Source: Parietichytrium sp. I65-24A
Lineage: Eukaryota > Sar > Bigyra > Thraustochytrida > Thraustochytriidae
Assembly (NCBI GenBank): GCA_012862575.1
Contig: BLSF01000004.1
Span: 62,001 to 126,000 of the forward strand
Direction of reading: 5' to 3'
DNA: 64,000 nt
Shown here: positions 8,428-18,942 of the stretch, piece after piece
Position numbering within the stretch: the first letter of the stretch is position 1
How the letters are laid out: every line of letters starts with the position of its first letter
Translations under genes and position numbers: made by a program
Notes under the pieces: generated by a model
The model's input: the letters and a program-made list of their open reading frames with translations, nothing else
Told to the model about the DNA's origin: nothing
Databases searched by the model: none

Positions 8428-10107
8428 TTATTCCTGATCCTGGAGTACCTGTCGAGCCAGAGGCGCCCACAGCCGAGCCATGCTGATGTCTAGCCCGAAA
8501 TAGTTTCCAACGCCCCTCAACAGAACGGAGACGCGCCCTGTAAACATAAAGTCTGAGGAGATGTCAAGAATCGGATCTTCGCGCTCAAGCCATTCCATAT
8601 AATGTTGCAGGTTCATGCCAAAGGTCGTCTTCTGGTTGATCTTGTCGTGCCAGAATTCTCCGAGCTTATAAAGTATGAAAGGATTGTCATACTTTGACTT
8701 GTACCCCGCTTTTCGCATGAGCCTTGCAACGCGATCTTGGTCTTCGTCCAGAAGCGCCAACACTAATTCGGCGTAGAGGACTCGAGAGGAAGGGCTAATG
8801 TGCTTGCACTGTCCGTAATCAATCAACCCCAAGCGACCATCGGGCATCAATACTATGTTACCCGGGTGTGGGTCGCAGTTGAACGCTCCATTCACCATGA
8901 TTTGGTATCCATGGACGAGCGCAACCCTCTCAATGATCTCGGCCAAATTAAGAAACTTCACGTGGACGACAGGTTCCAGCGGCTTTGCCACCCAACCAAT
9001 GGTGTAATTGTACAGAGTGCGGAAAGCATTGCCGACATAATACTGCGCGCTCAGGAGACGCTGGTACCTTGACAAACGCTTTCGCTCGGCATCGATGTCG
9101 CGGAGATGGCCCTGCTGGATCATCTCAAGCTGCTCTTTCTCGACCTCCTCGTACGTTTTGCCAACAGACTCGGCATATCTGCGAAGCTGATTCTTGGCGC
9201 CCTTGACAAGATTCTCGCCCTCAATAAACTCCATCACCAATATGTCTTTTGTGCAGTACTCCATGAACGGCTTTGGGATGGCAACAATATGACCAAACTT
9301 GGGCATGATGTTTTTGTAGATTTCTTGCAAATTCTTGGCCTCGCCAACATAGTCGAACTCAGTTTCAAACTGCATCTCGATCTCGTCCATTGCTTTTACA
9401 TGCTGAGGCATTGCGAGCTGACAGAATCTTTTGATCGTGCCGATATCAGACCGAAATTTTTGCTCAATCTCTGGTGCCTGGACCTTGATTGCCACGACGG
9501 AGCCATCAGCCTTGAGCCGTGCCTTATGAACCTGCCCGATAGACGCCGACCCACACGCCTCCTCCTCAAAGTCCGTGAAAATATCCTCGAGCGGCCTGCC
9601 CAGGCTCTTCTCGATGATCTCCCTCGCCTCTCCTGGCCGCAGCTGCGTGGGGACCTGGTCCTGCAGCTGCTTGCACCATTTCATGTACTGCTCCGGCAAG
9701 AAAAAGTCAATTGTGGAAACTATCTGTGCAGTCTTAAGATAGAAACCACGCAGCTGCAATGTCACTCGTTCCACCACGGGCGAGTACCGCTCGTGCAGCT
9801 GCTCAAACGCATCTGCGGCCTCGTCCTCCGGCAAGTCGCGAACCATCCATTCCACGGCCTTGTAATGTGCGAAGATTGGCAGCGCCCTGCTCCAGAACAG
9901 CACAGTTCTGCCCACGCCTTCGTCCGCCACGGCAGCAACGCCAATACCAGCTGCAGTTAAAGCCAGGCCCGCCCCGACCTTGGTTATCACATTCGATTTG
10001 CTTCTGCTGGCACTGTAGAACGGTCGCTCGAGCCCTGTGGTGGACAACCCTCTCCTCGGGCTCCACGCTCCGCTCCGCCGCACAAGACGACCGCCTCGAG
10101 ACCACAT
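8428..10107 (-). CDS. mitochondrial ABC1/UbiB (ADCK) family atypical kinase
   Basis: The protein has 559 residues from MWSRGGRLVRR. This ATG was chosen because it opens an Arg/Ser-rich presequence typical of mitochondrial import, whereas the upstream frame runs through a minisatellite. A short hydrophobic segment lies near residues 40-55. Family motifs are in order: KTAQ in place of the usual KxGQ, GSASIGQVHKA for the Ala-rich loop, VAIKVQAP, ETEFDYVGEAKNL for the ExD region, CDPHPGNI and LIDYGQCKHI. ABC1/COQ8-type proteins are ATP-binding lipid-associated kinases or ATPases supporting ubiquinone synthesis; whether this is the COQ8 orthologue or another ADCK-type paralogue is not decided. The Gly-to-Ala change in KxGQ is unusual. 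Confidence 0.9.
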   Translation of the reverse strand: MWSRGGRLVRRSGAWSPRRGLSTTGLERPFYSASRSKSNVITKVGAGLALTAAGIGVAAVADEGVGRTVLFWSRALPIFAHYKAVEWMVRDLPEDEAADAFEQLHERYSPVVERVTLQLRGFYLKTAQIVSTIDFFLPEQYMKWCKQLQDQVPTQLRPGEAREIIEKSLGRPLEDIFTDFEEEACGSASIGQVHKARLKADGSVVAIKVQAPEIEQKFRSDIGTIKRFCQLAMPQHVKAMDEIEMQFETEFDYVGEAKNLQEIYKNIMPKFGHIVAIPKPFMEYCTKDILVMEFIEGENLVKGAKNQLRRYAESVGKTYEEVEKEQLEMIQQGHLRDIDAERKRLSRYQRLLSAQYYVGNAFRTLYNYTIGWVAKPLEPVVHVKFLNLAEIIERVALVHGYQIMVNGAFNCDPHPGNIVLMPDGRLGLIDYGQCKHISPSSRVLYAELVLALLDEDQDRVARLMRKAGYKSKYDNPFILYKLGEFWHDKINQKTTFGMNLQHYMEWLEREDPILDISSDFMFTGRVSVLLRGVGNYFGLDISMARLWAPLARQVLQDQE

Positions 10108-10163
10108 TTTCTCCCCTGCTCCGACGTGGTACCCTTCGCGCCTCGCAGACAGCACCGTGAACC

Positions 10164-10195
10164 GTGGACTGTGGACTGTGGACTGTGGACTGTGG
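10164..10195. repeat. 7-bp minisatellite in 5' flank of ABC1 kinase gene
   Basis: There are four and a half perfect copies of GTGGACT, 57 bp upstream of the chosen ATG and probably in the 5' UTR. A GTAC-rich stretch follows at 10257-10283. Confidence 0.85.
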
Positions 10196-10602
10196 CGAGA
10201 GCCTTGGGCGAAGCCGACAAACGGTGCGCTGGACGGCACCAAGAGAGGGACTCAAAGTGTACTCCAATGTACTCCAGGTACTTTTGCAAAGTTCCAGAGC
10301 TATTGCAGAGCTATTGCTGAGCTATTGCTGACTCTCGTGTTCATGTGGTGTTATGTAGAAGAATACGTGGCTCTACCTTTACCGCATGTAGTACAGAGCG
10401 GTGGCTAGCTCATGAGAGCACTACCGCACCCACCGCACATTGCTCAGTCAATTGCGAAGTTCGAGCTGCGACAAGGATGGCAGGACGCGTTCGAAGGTGA
10501 AGGAGGGAGCGGAATGGACAGTGAATTGAATTGAGAAGCTGAATTCTGCCTTGCAGATTTTATTTACTAACGATGGGGTCCAGCGATGATGGCTTCGTGC
10601 AC
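10196..10602. other. intergenic between ABC1 kinase promoter and FUSC gene 3' end
   Basis: No gene is seen. It contains repeated TGTACTCCA words near 10257-10283 and repeated GAGCTATTGCT words near 10298-10330. Confidence 0.5.
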
Positions 10603-13600
10603 TTACAACTCCTTGACGTGTATCTCGGGCGGACCGGAAGAGAACCCTTCAAAACTTGAAAAGTCCTCTCTTCGAAGCCGCTCCCGGATCACGGGTTCAT
10701 GAACGAAATTTTCAAGAAAGTCAAAGATAATATCCAGCGCACGCGATGTCTCGAGCATAATGTCTCGCAAAATGATGAGATTTGCCATCCAGTGCAAGTC
10801 TTCACTGTGCAATACACGACTCATGAGAAGCGCGTCTCGGTAGAAAGTCAGCATGTAATCGTCCATGACCTCCACCAATAGATGCGGGGTGGCCAGTATG
10901 GGTCTGAGAATCGGAAGCGGGGCGAATCGATCCCCTGAAAAAGTGCTCGACACAAGCGCAAACGAAGTGTTCATCATTCGGTTTACGGCCAGCAGGTTGC
11001 GCGCAACCTTGGGGGAAGACGTCCGTTTCGGTTGGCCGTTTTCGTCCCTCAGATACAGGCGGATGCCGCCAATGTGATGCAGTTTCCAAAGACAGCGCCA
11101 GATGGACTTTGCGCTCTCGACAGCAGCTAAATACTTCTCGTAACCCGCGTCAAAGTTCAGCTGCTGCATGGTTTCTAATCGCGCCGAGCGAAGAAGGGGC
11201 ACTGTGTCTACATACAAAACCCGAGCCAGCATACTCTCGGACAACATTAGCTGCTCGGACTCGTGAACCTCGTTTTTGTGGTTCAGATAACGGAAATGAA
11301 TGACTTCCTCACTAAATAGCATAAAGTCCTTGAAGACCGAGGACAGCAGCTTTCGCAGGCTGCTTCTGCCGCTCGTTGGTAAAATACACAGGCCCAACAC
11401 CAGAGCCAAGGCGCCGCCCATGAGCGAGGCGGCCAGAATGTACCCACCATTCACCCAATAGTCTCCGATTGTAATCGTCGTTGTCTGTGCCTTTCGAGCA
11501 AGGGGACCTACCAACGTTATGTACGTGCGCAGAAACGCAAATCCGGCATACCCTTGACTAAAGTGATATCGCATGATGCTAAAGTACAGGACGAGGGGAG
11601 GCAACTGAAGTAAGTACACACTCCACCCATTCCACCCGGTGCACCCATTCACGCACGACAGACTAAACGCAGCCCCACCGTAAATGTAGGCTGCAAAAAT
11701 TCCTGCGAAACGCTGCGCAGTCCTCTCTATGACCAAACCTTGCTGGAGCTTAAACAAAATGACCTGAAACGTGATGACGGCATCGATCAAGTGAACATTT
11801 GTGAAATTCGCGTACGTGTCCGGAAAGTAGCCCATCAAACTCAAAAGCGTGGTGCCGAGCGAGTACTTGAGGCCCATACGGAAAGGTTCACTGCGAGTAA
11901 AGATTGAGAGCCGCTCAAAAGCGTTACTAATCCATCCCTTGAACCCGCTCGGAAAGATGTAGTTGCGCATTCGATTACTCTCGAGGTATGTAAGTTGCAT
12001 GAGAATTGTCATTTCCCACTCCCACCGCACCTTGTCCCACGGCACTGGGCCGCTAACGTTATTTGGGGAGAACTCCTTGCACACAAAATCTATGAGCCGG
12101 CGATGAGCGATGATTAAATTCCGGAAGGTCAATATGTACACAATGAGCTTTGTTCGATTCAGTGCCTCGTTCTCGTTCTCCCGGTTGTCGTTATTCTCGT
12201 ATTTTGTCATTTGCGCCTCGATGTACTCTCGCGTCCACGTCCTGCTCAGCATCTCAAGCGTTGCCCAGGAGTTCTCCAAATATTCCTGCTGGCTATGCAG
12301 GAATGCTAACTTATCAACCAACACCTCCTTGTTCTCACACCCGAGTATAACTTGCGCGAGAGGTTTGCAACATGACTCTACAGCAACGTTGAGCTCGTGG
12401 ATGATCCCCAGGATCTCAATTCGCCTGCGAACATAATTTTCCAGGTCTGCAGAAGCGTCTCTGCTCTTTGCTTCGAGTTCGACCTCAATATGCAAAATGT
12501 ACGCAGCACGATCCGGTTTTGACGACGCATACTCCACCATCCATTTGTTTCGCGTGATGAGATCCTCTGCCATACTCCTTCCGTGCCGAGCCACTTCTCG
12601 GATCAAATCGTAGAGCTTCAAATACTTGCAGCCCGATCCATCAAACATCCATCTGGTCTCAAACAAGGTTGGGATCAGCCCAGCTTGGACCCCGAGGGTC
12701 GAGACTACGTCCGATTTCGTACTCTTCTCCAGGTCAGCCATGACCGCTTGGTCCAAGAAGCTGAACTCATGTTGTTCCATTGGAAACATTGTGTAAGAGC
12801 CGACTTGATGGTACACTCTACGCAGAGAAGACATCATCGAAGCAGTCACCTTGAGCTTCGCAGCCATCGCGTTCTTCGTGGCTGTTGTGGAAGACCACGG
12901 AAAGATCAGTACGGCGCCGAGGAAATGCAGTGTCGGGGCCAACAGCAGCGAAAAAGTCATTGAGCCAATAAACTTTTTCGACTCCGCGAAAGCCTCATCA
13001 TGAGTGTATCCAAGAAAGTTGTAGTATCGATATAGCGTGGGCATCATGAAGGCAAACGTTAGGCTCGTACAAACCCCTGTCAACAGGTAGCTCGGGAATG
13101 AGAAAGCAGCACACATTGTCAAAAACGTGATGAGCCAAAAGAGGGTCATAAATCCAGCCAAGACGTTCGGGCAAGCGAGGATGATGATGAAGGCGAACCC
13201 GACGAAGACCGACCAGCCCCAAGCAAAATTTATAAACGCCATTGACTCTTGCCCAATGCTGGTGGCGCCAGGAGGCAGCAACATTAGTATTAGAGCAATA
13301 ATAGGGGTCATGATTTCAGTGCCTTGCCCAATTCGTTGCACTCGTTCCATGTATGGCAGAGCTAATGCAATGAGAATCACCGTGCAGTCGCGAACCAATA
13401 ATTTAGTTCTGAGGCTGACTTGTCCAAGGCCACATGACCTGCGAAGCGATCGAAGGCAGGACTCCCTTTCCTTCCCTTGAAACGGATCAGCCTCTTCTTT
13501 CTGTCCTGCCCCTACATCGGCCGCCTTCGTTGCGCTAGCTGCTGGACCAACCGAACTTTCCCGCTTTTGCAGATCACAAACTAGGAGCTCGCTTTGTCGA

Positions 13601-13836
13601 AGATCAACCTCGGTCAACCTCGAGCCGAACCTAAGGATGTCTTGTGGACCTGTCGGGCTGGATGGGGAGGTGAGATTGCTACCCTGCCGCAGTTGGCTCA
13701 GCCTTTGTTGCAGCTGTTCGTCAACCGTCACGACAACTTCAAGTTCATGTGATCCCGACTCTGACGCCTCCACCCATCCATGGACCTGGGCCACTTCCTC
13801 GTGGTCGCCAGATCGGCTTTCGCGAACTTCCTCCAT
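10603..13836 (-). CDS. FUSC / aromatic-acid-exporter-like multi-pass membrane protein (copy 1)
   Basis: The protein has 1077 residues from the first ATG (MEEVRESRSG). It has an acidic cytosolic N-terminus of about 140 residues, a first cluster of about six hydrophobic helices (about 145-310, e.g. CTVILIALALPYMERV, TPIIALILMLLPPGATS), a long soluble helical middle, and a second cluster of about six helices (about 640-815, e.g. LGTTLLSLMGYFPDTYA, LMGGALALVLGLCILP). Two six-helix bundles separated by a cytosolic domain are the architecture of the FUSC/ArAE family and of plant ALMT-like channels. The substrate is unknown; organic anion or aromatic acid export is the family expectation. A paralogue with the same layout lies 5 kb away at 18943-21945. 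Confidence 0.72.
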   Translation of the reverse strand: MEEVRESRSGDHEEVAQVHGWVEASESGSHELEVVVTVDEQLQQRLSQLRQGSNLTSPSSPTGPQDILRFGSRLTEVDLRQSELLVCDLQKRESSVGPAASATKAADVGAGQKEEADPFQGKERESCLRSLRRSCGLGQVSLRTKLLVRDCTVILIALALPYMERVQRIGQGTEIMTPIIALILMLLPPGATSIGQESMAFINFAWGWSVFVGFAFIIILACPNVLAGFMTLFWLITFLTMCAAFSFPSYLLTGVCTSLTFAFMMPTLYRYYNFLGYTHDEAFAESKKFIGSMTFSLLLAPTLHFLGAVLIFPWSSTTATKNAMAAKLKVTASMMSSLRRVYHQVGSYTMFPMEQHEFSFLDQAVMADLEKSTKSDVVSTLGVQAGLIPTLFETRWMFDGSGCKYLKLYDLIREVARHGRSMAEDLITRNKWMVEYASSKPDRAAYILHIEVELEAKSRDASADLENYVRRRIEILGIIHELNVAVESCCKPLAQVILGCENKEVLVDKLAFLHSQQEYLENSWATLEMLSRTWTREYIEAQMTKYENNDNRENENEALNRTKLIVYILTFRNLIIAHRRLIDFVCKEFSPNNVSGPVPWDKVRWEWEMTILMQLTYLESNRMRNYIFPSGFKGWISNAFERLSIFTRSEPFRMGLKYSLGTTLLSLMGYFPDTYANFTNVHLIDAVITFQVILFKLQQGLVIERTAQRFAGIFAAYIYGGAAFSLSCVNGCTGWNGWSVYLLQLPPLVLYFSIMRYHFSQGYAGFAFLRTYITLVGPLARKAQTTTITIGDYWVNGGYILAASLMGGALALVLGLCILPTSGRSSLRKLLSSVFKDFMLFSEEVIHFRYLNHKNEVHESEQLMLSESMLARVLYVDTVPLLRSARLETMQQLNFDAGYEKYLAAVESAKSIWRCLWKLHHIGGIRLYLRDENGQPKRTSSPKVARNLLAVNRMMNTSFALVSSTFSGDRFAPLPILRPILATPHLLVEVMDDYMLTFYRDALLMSRVLHSEDLHWMANLIILRDIMLETSRALDIIFDFLENFVHEPVIRERLRREDFSSFEGFSSGPPEIHVKEL

Positions 13837-15024
13837 CGAAGCAAATTGAAGAAACGGCACAAGTGTCAAATTCCGTATCGCCTCCCCAACCTTTCGTCCC
13901 CAACTAATTCGCCAAACCCGCCCTCACAGCTCTCGTCTCGCACTTTTCAAACGGCACCAAAGCAAAACCCCTGACGAGGCGCCAAGCCCGCCCGCTCCGC
14001 GTACTTTCGCGGACAGTCCGCAGCTGCGCGCACGGTGCCCCGCAGCTATCTCCCCACACCTGCGCTTGCTAATGGTCCGCGTACCCTTCTATACCGACCA
14101 CTCTTCGAGTCCCATCCATCGGGGTCCGCGAGAACTTGAACCTGGTCGAGCCGCATTTTAAGCACCTCGGCCCACGGTGCCATAGAAATGTGAATGAAAC
14201 GCGGGGGCATGGTTTAATTTTTCGTTTCCTCTTTTCCACTGTGCAACATTTACTCGACACTGCCAAACTCCTACGGCGGAAGGTAGCAGTAAGCTAACAG
14301 CTTTTCGTCGGTCGCAGCTCTCCTTGCGAATGACGTCTTCTTTTTCATTCTGCTTTTGATTGGCGCTCCTTCGTTGTCTTCTCTCTTTCTCTTTCCATAT
14401 TGACAGTGGCTGCAAAGAAACTTGGCGCGATGAGGACGAGCGTGGCTGTCAATCTATTGTCTATTGTCTAACTTATGTCTGGCTGCGGCCAAGGTCTCCT
14501 TCAAGTTGAAACTTGGAAGGTCTTCTCTTTGGGGTATACTGGGAGTACCGGTAGTCTGAGAGCATTCGTTCAGACTGTCAGTTTCAAATTTTTTTCTTCG
14601 TAACTCTCTGAAGAGAGTTAGTCGTCGTTCTCACGCGACGCGCTGCGGCATGCTGCAAACCGACCGACATGTTGGAAGATTGTGTTGTGCAAAGAGACAG
14701 TCAGCGGACACCGTGAGTTGCACGCTCTGATTCGGTGTCTGCTTTTAGGTTAATTTGTTACAAAATCAAATGTTGACTCAAGGTTGCCTCGCGATTTTGA
14801 AAGGGGGGAGGTTACGTTCAAGCAGAGTTTTGATTTTGAAAAAAATATGGCAGCACAGCTCCTTTGAGGGCACTCTGTGCTGTGTCGCCGCTGCGCCTCA
14901 AATAGGCTGTGTGTGTCCAAAACTTTAAGGGAGATGAATCAAGTTTGATTGTGATTTAGTACACGAGAATACAAGCGACAGGTTTGAGATATATTTTCAG
15001 CATATGCGTTATTTCCAATGCTCA
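13837..15024. other. intergenic, FUSC copy 1 promoter side
   Basis: No gene was recognised in about 1.2 kb. A GAGTACCGGTAG motif lies near 14543. A B-box-like sequence on the minus strand near 14135 does not extend to a foldable tRNA. Confidence 0.5.
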
Positions 15025-16404
15025 TCAAGTCAACAACGGCATCTGTTCCTTGCGCCATACGTCAAGTTCAGCCTGCCACTCTTTTTCTGGAAGCTTTAAC
15101 ATCCCATTGTGTTGCTCTGCAAACTCGTTCATGTACTCCCACTCATCTCCTCGGACAATCCACTTGCCAACTTGGACGCAGCTGAGTCGCTTCATGCCAT
15201 GATCATTGGCGGCCATGATATTCACACATTTCCCTCTTTTACCGAGACGGAAAATGGAGTGCAGCGGGAGTCTACCTACGACCACATCATTCAAGTCGAG
15301 ACGATATTTCAAGAGCCCTTCGGCGTTGTATTGGTACACACGGTTTTTCCTCATCGCGCCGATTGTTTCTTCGCCAAGCAGATCCACATATCCTCTCCCA
15401 TACGCACGATCAGAGATGTTGTCGCGCTTGCAGATAGCGTAGTGATCACAATATCCATGATAATCCAACTCGCTGCATGGAATCCAGCAGCCGGCCTTTT
15501 TCATGCTGGCCAACGTTTCTATGGGTACGTGAGGGTTTGGAAATGCAAGGTCCATTCGTCCAAAAGCCACATACTTGTACTTTTTGCCGGACTTTGACCG
15601 TTGCTCGTGACGGTTGACTAGCTCTGAGCAATAAAATAAATCAATCAATTGGCAATGTCCATGGCCTTCCGACACAATCGGTTTGCCTTTCCTGTCGTAC
15701 AAACATCCCAGGCTGTTTCCCCGTGTCAACCTAAGCTTTTTGTTCGCAATCGAGTAAAAGTACGACGGAGCCAGCTTCTTAAACCAGCTGCTCGCATTCC
15801 CTGACAACAGCTCCGCGTCTTTGTACTGCCAGATGGCAGCAGCTCTGTTTCGCATCAGCATGGACTCTGCGCTCGACATATCCGGGCCGACAAGAAAGAG
15901 GTCGGCGTGTAAGGGATCGAGTACATTTTTCTGAAGATCAGCAAATGCAGTGTCAAAGTCAAATGCTCCGGCAGCAATCCCATAAGAGCAATAAGCTACA
16001 TCGCCAATGTCTTCGCTTTCCGAATGTCTGTTCCGAACGAGCTCCGTACCGTACTCTGACACACTTGCGACACGAAAATCCTGCGGGTCGTGCCGAACAC
16101 GTGGAGTGACTATAACTCGAGCGGTAATTTTGTGCGGGCGCCTTTCCATACCCCAAAACCCCAAGTACAAGGCGATGGTTGTTCCCAGCGCAAGAAGAGC
16201 TGCTTTTCTTGCGCTACAAACAATTGACCCTTTGATATATCTCGGCTGCCTTTGCCCTGGAGATTCCGCCGTTCTTACCAGCCCGATCCCCTCCAAATCT
16301 TTGTCATCATTGACCGTGACTTTCATCATCGCGTTTGGCAACGTCGCCCCTCTCCGCCCTCGCTGGTCTGTAAATAATGCAAGTCCAGCCCCGCTTCCTG
16401 TCAT
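15025..16404 (-). CDS. type II membrane protein, putative glycosyltransferase-like family (copy 1)
   Basis: The protein has 459 residues from the first ATG (MTGSGAGLALF); the longer frame starts only at GTG. After a short cytosolic tail there is one hydrophobic segment (AALLALGTTIALYLGFWGM, about 70-88), so the rest should face the Golgi or ER lumen. The lumenal domain has many Cys and conserved blocks shared with the protein at 62113-63333: DVAYCSYG, QKNVLD, ADLFLV, GHGHCQL, YKYVAFGRMD, GCWIPC, GYCDHYAIC and VVVGRLP. The Arg-x-Asp in GRMD plus the type II topology suggest a nucleotide-sugar transferase, but no characterised family was recognised with certainty. It lies between two FUSC paralogues. 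Confidence 0.6.
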   Translation of the reverse strand: MTGSGAGLALFTDQRGRRGATLPNAMMKVTVNDDKDLEGIGLVRTAESPGQRQPRYIKGSIVCSARKAALLALGTTIALYLGFWGMERRPHKITARVIVTPRVRHDPQDFRVASVSEYGTELVRNRHSESEDIGDVAYCSYGIAAGAFDFDTAFADLQKNVLDPLHADLFLVGPDMSSAESMLMRNRAAAIWQYKDAELLSGNASSWFKKLAPSYFYSIANKKLRLTRGNSLGCLYDRKGKPIVSEGHGHCQLIDLFYCSELVNRHEQRSKSGKKYKYVAFGRMDLAFPNPHVPIETLASMKKAGCWIPCSELDYHGYCDHYAICKRDNISDRAYGRGYVDLLGEETIGAMRKNRVYQYNAEGLLKYRLDLNDVVVGRLPLHSIFRLGKRGKCVNIMAANDHGMKRLSCVQVGKWIVRGDEWEYMNEFAEQHNGMLKLPEKEWQAELDVWRKEQMPLLT

Positions 16405-18557
16405 TGATATCAGGGACTGCTGCTCAAACGAAACGCACAGTCTGCTCGAGGACACAAACCGTTGAACAGTGTAGTTGCCAAAGCAAGAAGCACCAAGTCG
16501 TACTATTTCGCGACTCGCATTAAACTTTATTGATCAAGAGAGAAAACAAAGAGACCTTCCTTTTTTGCCCAACCGGGCCCGTGTGAATCAATCCAACGAG
16601 CCTTTTCAGTTGAGAGATGGCTTCTCAGTCTGTTGTTTTGTTTCCCGACTGTGACTTCTTAACAAGATAAATGCAACGGCGGAAAGAGGAGAAAGAACTC
16701 TTTCTCAGCACTTCCACCTCTTTTCGAACGATTGCCAAACAAGTGCACTAACAGCAGTGTACCTTTCTTTGCCAACGCCAGGCCACCGCTCGGCTGCTCC
16801 GGCTGATCAGAGTCGAGGGCCGCCAATTGCGGTCTAACGGCCTTGCGTCAGTTGGCACACTGACCTGTCCTGTCCACGCACGCGTAATGACAGTGAGTAC
16901 TCAATCCCTTTCCAGCACGGTCAATCAACCTTGAAGACTACTCTTGGATCCCAGAATCCCTCACCATCGCTCACGGCCGCCACTGAGCACTCGCGCCAAT
17001 TAGTTGAATCTCTAGGTTTCCATTAAGACACGCTCGCGGCCGTTTATTTCGCTCCCAACGTTGAAGGCTGTGCTGCAATAGCACAACCTTATTTCTTCCA
17101 GTGGCAACTCACTGTCACTCGATGAAATCTATCACAGGGAGACTATTCGATCCAAGGGTTGCTAGGCTAGCTGTAAAGTGTTCTGCCTGATCCTGTCTTG
17201 TGATCGACTCGTTGAAATAGAAGTCACTACGCAGTCGCAATGGTGCACTCCAACGTATTCGACCCAATCCCTCAAAATTCGTCCCAACTACAGTTGTTGC
17301 CAACCAAAAGCTTACCGAGCCCCTGTGCTTTTACATCGATTACATCGATTGTGCATCGACGGAGCTCACAAGCACATCAAGCACAATTAATTTGCTGTTG
17401 ATAAATCAAAAACTCTTCTGACAGCGAGCAGGCTTTCGCTCTGATTGTGTTCACTGTGAAGTGTGAAGAATAGAAATAATAAGGGAAGGGCAAAAATGAA
17501 AGGGTTATCCTGGCTGTGGAATCTGACTGCATTGTGAGAAGATGGCGGCACACACCACGCGAATTCAGCGAGCCGAGCCTCTCTTCAGCATAAAAGAATC
17601 ACAATCCACAAAGGGCTGTAAAAGCAAGACTCGAGCGCATACTTTTACGAAGCACGCAGAAGAAACAAAACGCAATCTCTCAATCCCAGGAGTCAGATCA
17701 TCTTTTCTTTCACGAACAAAATTCACAGAACATTTGAACACCGGCTTGGCTTCTCTTCTAAAATAAGAATGTTATGATTTAAATTAAAAAAAAAAAAAAG
17801 AAAGCGTACTTGGTTGGCAAGTCGTTCCAAGGCCAAGGATTCCCACATTCCTCCTCGGCTGCCAGATCTTGTAGCCGCAAGCGGCTCCCTCTTTTTCCTG
17901 CTCCATTGCTGGCCTGAGACTTTCCGACGATATTTAACGACCGGCTTACCACCCCTGCGGACAGTAACCCTGTCTAACCGTTTGCTCTAACAAGTGGCAC
18001 TCCTCAACAGAGCAACCGTGGGTTGACCTAAGAACGAACAAGCCTTCCAAAGCACTCCTGGGCCTACTAGACCTTACAGGCACTCGCTACGTGCCCCAGT
18101 ATATCTTTCTATGGATTTTCGCCTAATGGCTAATTGAACCATTTGGCTTCTTGTCAGTCGCTGTCTTGGCCTTATAATAGTGTTGTGGCTGCGAGTTCGA
18201 AACACTCCTGTGCCGCATCTTTTTATCCTCTTTTTCTTCACAAACATTTGGGGAGTTTCGAGAGAGCTGTGAACATCCCAATATAATAAACACAGAGTAC
18301 GCACAAAACTGCGAGGACTGTTGGCCAATGTGAGGATGCGCTAAGCGCACATGTTCGAGTGACACTTTCTGCTGCTTTGCTACTGGTGCGAGTTATTGCT
18401 GAATAGCTGAAAAGCTGGAAAGCTGGAAAGCTGAATCTGAGTCGGCGAGTAGGGTGAGTAGGGTGAGGCTTTCGACGGGGTGTATGTGCGCCTGGGTTGC
18501 GCTGTGTTAGTGGGAAAGGTCCGCGAGGCTCGATCTGTCTTTTTGTGCTGTGGGGAA
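16405..18557. other. intergenic, about 2.1 kb without a recognised gene
   Basis: It includes TGACAGTGAGTACTCA at 16888-16903 (recurring upstream motif), a CTAACC/CTAG patch near 17945-18075, a T-arm-like sequence GAGTTCGAAACACTC at about 18192 with A-box-like sequence upstream (see findings), and AAAGCTGG repeats near 18410-18435. Open frames here are short and unrecognisable. Confidence 0.5.
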
Positions 18558-18812
18558 ATGGCTCGGCATTCAGGCCTCCAGCTGCAGGTCTTGGCGCTGT
18601 ACAAAAAGGCGGTCATGCTGGCGAAAAGTAAAGGTGCAGCCCAGGAGGCAGCAAACTTGGCAGTGGTCAGGGACGAGTTTCGCAAGAATGCACAGGTGCC
18701 CAAGTCAGATTTTCGAAGGATTGAGTTCCTCATTCGCCAGGGCGAGAGAAAGATTGAGATGTACGCAGACGCCGATGTTAGGTCTGTAAAGACATTTACA
18801 GTCACGAGATGA
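18558..18812 (+). CDS. SDHAF1: succinate dehydrogenase assembly factor 1 (LYR-type)
   Basis: The protein has 84 residues starting at MARHSGLQLQVLALYKK, an ATG that aligns with the conserved start of SDHAF1 (MSRHSxLQxQVLxLYR). The C-terminal half is also diagnostic: DEFRKNAQVPKSDFRRIEFL and RQGERKIEM. SDHAF1 is a mitochondrial matrix LYR protein that guides Fe-S cluster insertion into the SDHB subunit of complex II. The tripeptide is LYK rather than LYR at residues 14-16, a conservative basic substitution worth noting. The Phe of the LYR(n)F signature is kept in DEFRK. It is convergent with FUSC copy 2, with 130 bp between stop codons. Confidence 0.9.
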   Translation: MARHSGLQLQVLALYKKAVMLAKSKGAAQEAANLAVVRDEFRKNAQVPKSDFRRIEFLIRQGERKIEMYADADVRSVKTFTVTR

Positions 18813-18942
18813 ACAAAAGAAAACTGCACAGCAGCGAAATACCCTTTGTTTTCAAACGTTGTTTTACAGTTTTTTTTAATTAAATTTATAATTTATAAAA
18901 GAGGCCTCGATGGGTGACTCGCTAAAACGTGGTTCCGACTTT

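Noticed and set aside
9106-9960. 284-codon plus-strand open frame
   Set aside because: Shadow of the ABC1 kinase gene, which carries all family motifs on the minus strand.
14090-14170. Minus-strand B-box-like GGTTCAAGTTC with TTAAAA loop-like sequence
   Set aside because: T stem and acceptor do not pair; no complete cloverleaf.
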